From: a virus
Direction: 5' to 3' (one strand)
Length of the DNA stretch: 23,942 nucleotides
IMG/VR virus record: IMGVR_UViG_3300017743_000122
Location: 1 to 23,942 of that record
Made by a program: the position numbers and the translations under genes. Below, one piece after another: positions 1-6,596 of the stretch. Under the pieces are notes generated by a model. It was not told where the DNA came from. It did not search any database and saw only the letters and a program-made list of their open reading frames with translations. Within the stretch, counting starts at the first letter, position 1, and each line of letters opens with the position of its first letter.

Positions 1-57
1 CATTGCTCCAGACATTAGAAATGCTGCAGCGCCGAGCAGATTAAAAACTTTTTGCAT
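1..57 (-). CDS. Partial gene, N-terminus of a small membrane or secreted protein
   Basis: Only the first 19 codons lie in the window; the gene continues past base 1. The peptide begins MQKVFNLLGAAAFLMSG, with a basic residue near the start and then a hydrophobic run, which is what a signal peptide or N-terminal membrane anchor looks like. The ATG at 57-55 lies only 14 bases after the U-run of the terminator at 71-109, so there is little room for a promoter; it may depend on read-through. The only purine-rich stretch upstream is the terminator stem, about 24 bases away. Function is not recognisable from this fragment. Confidence 0.5.
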   Translation of the reverse strand, partial: MQKVFNLLGAAAFLMSGAM

Positions 58-70
58 GATCAGATTGCAA

Positions 71-109
71 AGAAAAAACCTCCCCTGCTGTGTGAGACCA
101 GGGAAGGTT
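71..109 (-). terminator. Intrinsic terminator after the barrel-like gene
   Basis: On the minus strand an 11-bp stem (AACCTTCCCTG with CAGGGGAGGTT, including one G-U pair) closes an 11-base loop. Its 3' arm runs directly into a T-rich stretch (TTTTTTCT). It begins 25 bases after the stop codon of the gene ending at 134. This is a textbook rho-independent terminator. Confidence 0.8.
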
Positions 110-133
110 GCAGTTGCTCTTTTAAAGACTAGC

Positions 134-496
134 TCAGAAACCGTACTTCAGTCCAAGCTTTGAGCCCCAGCTGAAGTCGTCGCCAGAAACGCCGCTGAGT
201 TCTCCGTAAACAGAAACGCTTTCAGCAACCGCAACCGAGCCGCCAAATTTACCGGCAAACTCAACTTCGCTATCCACGCCATTAGGCGTGAGAATAACTG
301 GACCGCCCTGGATAAAATACGAATAAGCGCCTTCGCCGCCTTCGTAGCCAACGTCAAGGTTTAGCGAACCACCAAGGTAGTTGTCACCAACAGTTGTGCC
401 GTTGAACTCAGGATTCAGGTAAGGACCAGCGAGGGCAGACGCTGGTGCCAATGCAACTGCCGTAGCGGCTGCAGAAATCACAAAAGACTTGATCAT
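134..496 (-). CDS. Secreted small beta-barrel-like (porin-like) protein, phage accessory gene
   Basis: This 120-residue protein starts with a canonical signal peptide: MIKS, a hydrophobic core, then a PASALA cleavage motif before GPYLNPEF. The mature part, about 97 residues, alternates polar and hydrophobic residues in short strands rich in Gly, Tyr and Val (for example GYEGGEGAYSYFIQGGP) and ends in KLGLKYGF. A terminal aromatic after a short strand is typical of outer-membrane barrel proteins. From memory it resembles small secreted proteins common in marine cyanophages; no function is established that I can cite. An in-frame ATG at 529 would add 11 residues; I prefer 496 because it gives the compact signal peptide, though neither start has a clear ribosome site. 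It follows the tail module, has its own terminator and looks like a separate accessory gene acting on the host envelope or the particle. Confidence 0.75.
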   Translation of the reverse strand: MIKSFVISAAATAVALAPASALAGPYLNPEFNGTTVGDNYLGGSLNLDVGYEGGEGAYSYFIQGGPVILTPNGVDSEVEFAGKFGGSVAVAESVSVYGELSGVSGDDFSWGSKLGLKYGF

Positions 497-567
497 TGTT
501 GAGGGAGTCAACGTTTTCTGTAGGTACATTAACCGGGGCAGTCAATGGACAGTTGCCAATCTGATCC

Positions 568-762
568 TTAGTTGTCATCAACGCCAGGGAAGGTTGAATA
601 GTGCTTGCGGTGCAATCCGGTGTACAAACCACGCTTTGGATGGTCAGCGTTATCGCGGCCTTCAAGCATGTACAGCATGTTCATCCAGACAACGCGATTA
701 TTCATTGCCTCAATGTCCTCTGCCCCTGGCTTGCAGGGGATCATTGGGTCGGGTTTTTGCAT
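568..762 (-). CDS. Small uncharacterised protein
   Basis: This is a 64-residue frame beginning MQKPDPMIPC, in the gap between the fiber and the barrel-like gene. Its composition is that of a real soluble protein: Trp, Tyr, Met, Asn and charged residues are mixed, with a central NNRVVWMNMLYMLEGRD segment and a later RGLYTGLHRKHYS segment. Nearby shadow frames are poor in such residues or strongly biased. The start lies 53 bases after the fiber stop codon, and only a weak GAG lies upstream of it. I do not recognise the family. Its position after the tail genes and before a secreted protein would suit an accessory or lysis-region gene, but nothing in the sequence shows a role. Confidence 0.6.
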   Translation of the reverse strand: MQKPDPMIPCKPGAEDIEAMNNRVVWMNMLYMLEGRDNADHPKRGLYTGLHRKHYSTFPGVDDN

Positions 763-815
763 CTTGTTCTCAGGTTGACCAGCTCATCTTATTGATGGAT
801 GAACCGGCCAATACG

Positions 816-3800
816 TCAACCCTTCACAATCAGCTTCGTCGCAGCAACCGCCGTTCCAGCAAAGACTGAAATTGTGTCGGCCGTGGTTTTCAGTGAGGCA
901 TCAAATTGCACAAAATAAGACTGACCTGGGGTCAAGCTTGATTGAGCATCATCAACCGATCCAACAACCTGAATAGTTGCCGCTGCACCATCTGCATAAG
1001 CTGCGTCAGAAATGCCGATGTAATTTTCAGCCGTCAAGTCAGACGTACGAGTGCCAGTTTTTATTGAGAATGCATCTCCTGTGTTCCCCGTTTGATCCCT
1101 GCCAACAAATAAAACCCTTTGTGCGCTTGCGTCATATGTTATGCCGTTAGGACCACCCGATTGTGCATAGTTATGGCTAGTAGGGGATAGCGCCGTTTCA
1201 TTATTGGCAAAGTTTGGAGTCGTGCCTGAAATAGTTGCTGTTCGAACATATAATCGGGAATTAGTGGAAGATCCTGTATATCGGTTATAAACATGAGCAA
1301 TTGAATGCGTGTTTTCGTCATAAGCTAAATTATGTATACCCTGTGCATTTGCACCATCAAACAGTTCCGTCGCTGAACCAAAACTAATTGATGTCCCACT
1401 TACGGTGGCGACAGCGGCATAGTACTCCGCTGGATCTGTGCCTTCCTTATGGTAGGTAAACATTATTTTTTGCGAAATAGGATCATATACTGAGCCAATT
1501 GGGTTTGCTTGAGTACTTAAAAAATCACCTGCACTGCCCCATGAAATAGAAGAACCGCTAACAGTCCCAACTTTTGCAGTCCCTCTTTTAACTGATTGTG
1601 CACTATTTACTTTTCGATAGAAATAAACAACTTTTTGTGCGCTTGCGTCGTAAACCATTGTATTAGTATTTCCACCGCCAACTACATTGTTAGAGGCAGT
1701 ATCCACCGAGACTTCAGACCCGACACTAGGATTGCTGCCAGAAGAAACAGTAACAACTCTTGCTTTTCTGTGTTGGTACAAGTACGCGCAAACAACTTTA
1801 TCTGCATTTGAATCATACGCCAACGAAATCTCACCCCCATTACCATTAATTTGCGTTTCAGTACCGACAGTAGGCGACGAAGCATTTGTGATGTCAATAG
1901 TCCTACACTCAACGTCGTTATCGTCTCCCAAGTAAGCAACTAAAAATACACCCGCTGTTTCACAATAAACAATTCCATTGTTGCCATATGTAGGAGTTTT
2001 TGCGTTAGTTGCAATAGTAAATACACTGCCAAAAGTTATCTGAGCGTCAGCACTTGCCGTATTGTCAATTGTTATTACTCTTCCTTTAAGGTTGCCATTA
2101 TCATTATCATCATTGTAAATTACTAAACTTTTTTTGTTTACGGAATCATAAGCAGTATCGCAGCCGGTCACGGAAGACTTATACGTCTGCCCGTTGCCTC
2201 CAACAGTGATTGAGCTTGTGTTTATGGTCTGAACGGGCTTTTTAACAGTGCCGTTAGCCTGAACAATTACTGCATCGCCATTGGCAATCGCACCATCAGC
2301 AGTTGCTTCAAAAGTTCCGGCACCAGCAGCAGCATCCGCCCAGCTAACAGCAGCTGACGCGCCACCACTTGTAAGAATTTGACCGCTAGTGCCATAGTTC
2401 GCTCCAGCAATACCAATCTGACCAGCAGGACCAACTCGAACACGTTCCGTACCTTCAGTTGTGACTTTGAAGTGACCATCAGATCCGGTGTCAACAACCT
2501 CGGCTTCTGTGTTGCCCTCAGTGATCTTGTCGGTGTCAGCTTGCGTTCCGCTAGATGCAGCAGTAACGCGCCCTTGAGCATCAACCGTGATACTGCTGAA
2601 CGTATAACTACCAGCAGAAACTGCAGTGTCTGCAAGCTTGTCTGCTGTAACAGCGTCGTTAGCAATCTTGGCCGTTGTAACTGCAGTGCTAGCAAGTTTG
2701 TCTGCAGTGACTGCACCGTTTGCAATCTTTGCTGTGGTGACAGCCGCATCAGTAATCTCTCCGGTGCCAACTGAGCCGTTTGTTGCTGAAGTAACGCGGC
2801 CTTGAGCGTCAACAGTAATGTCCGCTGCTGTGTAAGAACCAGCGGTAACAGCAGTGTTTGCCAGTTTGTCTGCGGTGATCGCATCATCAGCGATCTCGCC
2901 AGTCCCGATCGTTCCAGAAGCAGCAGCCGTGATGCGGCCTTGTGCATCAACAGTGATGTCGGCTGCGGAGTAGCTGCCTGCAGTAACACTTGTATCGGCC
3001 AGCTTCGCTGCGTTTACAGCGTCATTGGCAATAGTCAGTGCTCCTGAGTTGCTAATTGTGGCGTCGCCAGACAGTGCAACACCAGTTGCTACGTTGCTGC
3101 TGTTGCCAACAATCAGCTGACCAGAAGTCAGGCTTGCAAGCTTGGTCAGCGCAATACTGCCAGCCAACATTCCGTTGGTGACTGTTCCCGTATCACCGGT
3201 CGTGATGATCGTTCCTGTGACGTTAGGGAACGTGATCGTGCGATCAGCAGTTGGGTTGGTAATTGCAAACGTCGTCTCGTAATCATCAGCAGAGCTGCCT
3301 TCAAATACAAGGGAAGACGAGGTGCCTAGTGTGATATTGCCTGCAAAGCTTGCTGTGCCGGTAATGCTTGGATTGTTTGATGCAAGTTTTTCAGTATCAA
3401 GCTCTGCAAGCGCGGTCTGAACATTAGTCGCCGCAATATTACCGGTTGGACTAAACGAAACGTTGCTTGCAGCTGTAGCAGCTAATGCAGTAGACAAGTC
3501 AAGAACTTGCCAGCTAGTGCCCGTAGAAAGTAAAAAATCAGGCGGAGCTAATGCATCTGCTGGTGCGTTACCGCTGCCGGTGCCTGAAACGCTGACGGTG
3601 AGATAGTGGTTGAGGTTGCTTGACGCAGGAGCAATCAAAGGTTGACCGACAGTCAGGCCGATCGCAGTACCCTTGGCAGTTACTGAAGCAACAGTATTTG
3701 TGTTTGCGTTATACGTTCCAGCAAAAACAATCTCACCACTAACAATATCGATTGACTTAAATGACGTACCTGTATATATGTACAAGTTTTCATTTGTCGC

Positions 3801-4883
3801 ATCATATAGAAACTGTCCATCGAAATCTGCGGTTCCAAAATTAACAACACCTTCAGTGTCAGGTGCTCCTGCGAATCTTGTAACAGAGCTGCTAGCAAGT
3901 TTGCCGCCGGTTACAGCATCGTTCGCGATCAGTGATGTTCCAATTGTTCCAGAGGTCAGCTTGGCTGCGCTGATGTCTGGAATATCAGAAGCAGACAGCG
4001 TCGTTCCAGCGGTCACGTGACCACGAGTGTCAACAGTGACTTTCGGATAAGTGCCAGCGGTAACGCCTGAAACGTTATGGGTCAACGCGCCAGCGCCACT
4101 GACAGATAAGGCACCAGACGGAATAGAAACCCCACCCTTGGCAGTTGTTGTACTGACAGGCAGATCAGTGGCGGCAAGTGCTGCAGTGGCTGTGATGTGG
4201 CCCTGAGCGTTAAATGTGATCCCGCTAGTCGTTCCAGCAGTAATGCTGTCGGTGTGATTTAACTGGCCGCTACCGGTAACGCTTAAGCCGCTGCCAATAA
4301 AAACACCACCAACGGCGGAGGTTGTTGCCTTAGGCAGGTCACCAGCGGCAATGCTGCCAACAGCAGTGATGTGACCAGAAGCATTAACGGTAAAACCGTT
4401 TTTGGTTTGACCCGTGACGCTGGACTGGTGCGATACAACGCCACTGCCATCAACGTTTAAGCCAGATGAAGTTGGCAAACTGACGCCACCGCGCACAGAA
4501 GCTGTCGCAGGGTCAACAGAAAACGTTCCAGACGTAGATGTAAGACCAGTGCCCGCCGCCGCACCACCAAGTGCAGCATCAGTCGCAACCGGCAAGTCAG
4601 TAGCAGCAATAACTCGTGAGCTATACGCACCACCTGCACCCGTAGGCCCAGCAATAAACTCTTTTGCCCCTGAGCTAGATCCCAGAGAACTTGGCGTAAT
4701 TGCCGCTAACTTTGCTGCCGGGATGCTGGCGTCATCAATTAGGTCAACGCCTTGCTCAACCAGGCTTTTTACACTGACCTTTTTGGTCTCACTTGCGCTT
4801 ACGTCGGCAATGGGCAGAACATCAGTTGAAGCTACGTCGGCTTCAGCCAGCTCTGTAAGAGCTGTAATCTTCTGATCGGCCAT
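816..4883 (-). CDS. Long tail fiber / receptor-binding protein with a predicted seven-bladed propeller
   Basis: This 1355-residue protein is the last structural gene of the tail module and probably makes the host-contact fiber. The start (ATG, with TAGGGG about 11 bases upstream) opens with MADQKITALTEL, an N-terminal motif I associate with marine phage fibers. Residues about 130-330 hold roughly 60-residue repeats, each with a GHITA or GHVTA motif and a GGV...SG...H segment. Residues about 600-780 hold a second array built from AVTADKLA and ITVDAQGRVTA units. Residues about 885-1280 contain seven repeats of about 50-60 residues, each with a YD...KVV.. strand pair followed by a R..TVSG..-like strand; this suggests a seven-bladed beta-propeller. 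A C-terminal domain (about 1281-1355, from NYIGISDAAY to KLIVKG) closes the protein. The propeller coding region is visibly richer in A/T than the repeat arrays. Fiber identity is from architecture and position; the receptor is unknown. Confidence 0.8.
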   Translation of the reverse strand: MADQKITALTELAEADVASTDVLPIADVSASETKKVSVKSLVEQGVDLIDDASIPAAKLAAITPSSLGSSSGAKEFIAGPTGAGGAYSSRVIAATDLPVATDAALGGAAAGTGLTSTSGTFSVDPATASVRGGVSLPTSSGLNVDGSGVVSHQSSVTGQTKNGFTVNASGHITAVGSIAAGDLPKATTSAVGGVFIGSGLSVTGSGQLNHTDSITAGTTSGITFNAQGHITATAALAATDLPVSTTTAKGGVSIPSGALSVSGAGALTHNVSGVTAGTYPKVTVDTRGHVTAGTTLSASDIPDISAAKLTSGTIGTSLIANDAVTGGKLASSSVTRFAGAPDTEGVVNFGTADFDGQFLYDATNENLYIYTGTSFKSIDIVSGEIVFAGTYNANTNTVASVTAKGTAIGLTVGQPLIAPASSNLNHYLTVSVSGTGSGNAPADALAPPDFLLSTGTSWQVLDLSTALAATAASNVSFSPTGNIAATNVQTALAELDTEKLASNNPSITGTASFAGNITLGTSSSLVFEGSSADDYETTFAITNPTADRTITFPNVTGTIITTGDTGTVTNGMLAGSIALTKLASLTSGQLIVGNSSNVATGVALSGDATISNSGALTIANDAVNAAKLADTSVTAGSYSAADITVDAQGRITAAASGTIGTGEIADDAITADKLANTAVTAGSYTAADITVDAQGRVTSATNGSVGTGEITDAAVTTAKIANGAVTADKLASTAVTTAKIANDAVTADKLADTAVSAGSYTFSSITVDAQGRVTAASSGTQADTDKITEGNTEAEVVDTGSDGHFKVTTEGTERVRVGPAGQIGIAGANYGTSGQILTSGGASAAVSWADAAAGAGTFEATADGAIANGDAVIVQANGTVKKPVQTINTSSITVGGNGQTYKSSVTGCDTAYDSVNKKSLVIYNDDNDNGNLKGRVITIDNTASADAQITFGSVFTIATNAKTPTYGNNGIVYCETAGVFLVAYLGDDNDVECRTIDITNASSPTVGTETQINGNGGEISLAYDSNADKVVCAYLYQHRKARVVTVSSGSNPSVGSEVSVDTASNNVVGGGNTNTMVYDASAQKVVYFYRKVNSAQSVKRGTAKVGTVSGSSISWGSAGDFLSTQANPIGSVYDPISQKIMFTYHKEGTDPAEYYAAVATVSGTSISFGSATELFDGANAQGIHNLAYDENTHSIAHVYNRYTGSSTNSRLYVRTATISGTTPNFANNETALSPTSHNYAQSGGPNGITYDASAQRVLFVGRDQTGNTGDAFSIKTGTRTSDLTAENYIGISDAAYADGAAATIQVVGSVDDAQSSLTPGQSYFVQFDASLKTTADTISVFAGTAVAATKLIVKG
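2555..3035 (-). repeat. Degenerate repeat array in the fiber gene (DAQGRVTA type)
   Basis: Three full units encode a VTAGSY..ADITVDAQGRVTA segment followed by shorter (T)AVTADKLA / TTAKIAND units. The GSY segments recur near 2600, 2830 and 2960. Protein identity between units is high while third-codon bases differ, so the array is old or under selection at the protein level. Confidence 0.75.
3995..4480 (-). repeat. N-terminal fiber repeats with GHITA/GHVTA motif
   Basis: Three units of about 175-180 bases recur, with the motif codons near 4370, 4196 and 4017. Each unit encodes a GGV..(P)SG.L.VSG.G.L.H stretch, then VTAGT and the GHITA/GHVTA motif. They probably form the stem of the fiber. 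Confidence 0.65.
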
Positions 4884-4903
4884 CGCCTGAAGCCCCTACA
4901 AGA

Positions 4904-5791
4904 CTAATCTTCAATCTCTAGCTTACCGCTCCCAGGCTGCTCAAGCAGGATCCGGTCAGTGTCTTCTTTCAGCACATAGTTGGTGATCACGCCAATCCCA
5001 AGCTTGGGTAAAATTGGCCCAGTGGTAACAAAGTTAAAATTAGACAGAGTTAATTGCCCCGAGCCAAGGCTAATTGCAGCATTTGTCACAATGCCTTTAA
5101 ATTCAAAGTAAAAGAAGTCATTTACTGCTTCTGCGTTTTGCCCTCTGTCAACTATATAAAGCTCAGCGTCAAACTCAGAGCCAAGCTTTTGACGCAAAAT
5201 TAACTCATGGAGGTAGCTAGGAACATCAGTGTCTACAGTTTCTCCCGCAGCATCAGGATCATAATGAAACTCGCAACTGATGCTCCCGTTTCCACTGATC
5301 AAGCCACTTTCGTTTTTCCTAAACTCGTCGCTAAGGACAGTTACATCTACAACGTCTCTATCATTGTTTAGCTCAAAAGATGTTACTAGCCCTAAAACAT
5401 TATATTCGGCCTGAACACTAGTCACTTCAATAGGAATGGCCGTTGTAATCGCAGCCAAAGTAATCTTGCCCGTGCTTTGACCGTTCAATGCATTAGCAAA
5501 AGTGTCGTAAAGGCAAACACCACCTAGCTCGTCAACATAGATATACCAAGTGCCGTCAGGCAATTGACTGCCGCCGTCCCATCCAGAGCCGTCAATAAAA
5601 GCAAGGTTTGCACCGTTAGTGCTTTTAATCTGCAGCCGATCACCCGTCAGCAACATTTCCTGCGGAAAGTCAAAGCTAAACCGCTTTTTTGCAGCGTTGA
5701 CATCGCCAGGATCTACCAAGCTGGTGAACGTGCGCCCTGGAGTCGCTCTTCGCAGCCTAATTCTTCCGTTATTGCCTAGAAAAACCGTCAT
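4904..5791 (-). CDS. Tail protein with a tail-tube-like C-terminal domain
   Basis: This is a 295-residue protein. Residues 1-125 form an N-terminal domain rich in Gly and short strands (LRRATPGRTFTSLVDPGDV, then a TWYIYVDELGGVCLYD segment). Residues about 130-275 align by eye along their length with the 134-residue product of the gene immediately upstream: both carry V..(W/F)...N..D...(E/D)VT.LS(E/D)..R.....G...G.G.(L/I).....YD, and both end in a (F)...(V)L/VT.A.(I/L)...G pattern closing with a T/SG motif. That pattern is typical of tail-tube-fold proteins. The start overlaps the upstream stop by ATGA. It probably belongs to the distal tail, for example as a fiber adaptor or tip ring. The exact role is inference. 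Confidence 0.7.
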   Translation of the reverse strand: MTVFLGNNGRIRLRRATPGRTFTSLVDPGDVNAAKKRFSFDFPQEMLLTGDRLQIKSTNGANLAFIDGSGWDGGSQLPDGTWYIYVDELGGVCLYDTFANALNGQSTGKITLAAITTAIPIEVTSVQAEYNVLGLVTSFELNNDRDVVDVTVLSDEFRKNESGLISGNGSISCEFHYDPDAAGETVDTDVPSYLHELILRQKLGSEFDAELYIVDRGQNAEAVNDFFYFEFKGIVTNAAISLGSGQLTLSNFNFVTTGPILPKLGIGVITNYVLKEDTDRILLEQPGSGKLEIED

Positions 5792-6192
5792 AGCGATTTA
5801 CTAACGAAATCACCGCTCATTATGTAGTTGACATTGACGCGCATCACTTCACCAACAACACACGACAGATCGGCGCTAGTTAGCACCGCATCAAACTCCA
5901 AAAAATTGTCGTCAAACTTAAGCTTGAGCCTTGTAGTCGCAGTGATTGAGGGGTTTGCGTTCGTGTCTTGGTTGACTTGGTTGAGCAACTTGACCGGTGC
6001 GTCGTCGTAATACAGAACCGTCAACGCTCCAGAAGCAGTGCGGATGCCAGTCGTAAACGCTCGAACGTCTTCGCTTAGCGTCGTCACCTCAAGCGCGTCG
6101 GTGTTAGCGGTCATTGACCACTGCACAACCTTGGCAACGGTTTGACCCGCAAGCTCGACGGAGCCATCTTGACCCGCGTAATACTTAGCCAT
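5788..6192 (-). CDS. Tail-tube-like protein (second tube-fold protein, downstream of the tip gene)
   Basis: This 134-residue protein opens MAKYYAGQDGSVELAGQTVA and continues with KVVQWSMTANTDALEVTTL, a profile close to phage major tail tube proteins: a Gly-turn-strand, then W(S).....(L)E.TTL, then F.TGI..ASG. The main tube gene of this phage is elsewhere (14484-15416) and is more than twice as long. This second copy lies between a small tail protein and its own larger paralogue, after the J-like gene, where lambda carries no tube gene. It may form a distal ring or attach the fiber. Family call from pattern only. Translation is coupled to the next gene by an ATGA overlap. Confidence 0.7.
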   Translation of the reverse strand: MAKYYAGQDGSVELAGQTVAKVVQWSMTANTDALEVTTLSEDVRAFTTGIRTASGALTVLYYDDAPVKLLNQVNQDTNANPSITATTRLKLKFDDNFLEFDAVLTSADLSCVVGEVMRVNVNYIMSGDFVSKSL

Positions 6193-6194
6193 GG

Positions 6195-6596
6195 TCAGGC
6201 ACCCTCTAGCTCGCCAATGAACTCACACGTCACTGTACTCAGTCCTGGCTTAACGCATTGAACTGATGGCGGCGATGCGTATTTCCACTTCAACAAGCTG
6301 TTCGTTTCTCTAATCCAAGGTATCAACGCCTCAGACGCACCAGCAGCAACGTTGCTAACGGTGAACTCTGCATAGTTGTCGTCGTCCATCACGTCTACAT
6401 AGTTCTGCAAAATCAATGCAGCTTTTTCGTCCGTGATGTTTGCAAACGTTAGGGAGAGGCTGCTGCTATATCGCTGGTTGCCGTAACGCACCCGGACAAC
6501 AGCACCATTTTGCGCCTGAAACTGCTGCTCAGGGAAAACACCAGGCGCGTAGGACCGGCTAGTTGGAACTAACGCTGGGAAGCTAACTGCAGTCAT
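6195..6596 (-). CDS. Small tail protein of unknown function
   Basis: This is a 133-residue protein, MTAVSFPALVPTSRSYAPGV at its N-terminus, with a central LSLTFANITDEKAALILQNY helix-turn segment and a C-terminal (V)QCVKPGLSTVTCEFIGELEG strand pair. The start overlaps the stop of the J-like gene by ATGA, and the next gene follows 2 bases after its stop codon, so it is part of the tail-tip cluster. The NITDE.A..IL..Y segment is familiar from phage tail proteins, but I cannot name the family with confidence. A minor tail or adaptor role is inferred from position. Confidence 0.65.
   Translation of the reverse strand: MTAVSFPALVPTSRSYAPGVFPEQQFQAQNGAVVRVRYGNQRYSSSLSLTFANITDEKAALILQNYVDVMDDDNYAEFTVSNVAAGASEALIPWIRETNSLLKWKYASPPSVQCVKPGLSTVTCEFIGELEGA

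Noticed and set aside
499-513. Small inverted repeat GTTGA-CTCCC-TCAAC just upstream of the barrel-like gene start
   Set aside because: A 5-bp stem in this position is too short to interpret and has no U-run or conserved partner.
530-567. Promoter for the barrel-like gene (TTGACT with a TACAGA 17 bases on)
   Set aside because: The -10 matches only 3 of 6 consensus bases, so it is not supported enough to list.
489-869. 126-codon plus-strand frame across the accessory region
   Set aside because: It runs opposite three separate minus-strand features, including intergenic gaps and the 568-762 gene, and has an unnatural Cys/Arg/Ser-rich composition.
2267-2989. 240-codon minus-strand frame inside the fiber gene
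   Set aside because: It is an off-frame reading of the repeat array, made almost entirely of Leu, Gln, Arg and Thr. The fiber frame explains the same DNA.
4414-4875. 153-codon plus-strand frame opposite the fiber N-terminus
   Set aside because: It is a shadow of the repeat-containing fiber frame with Ala/Pro/Ser bias.
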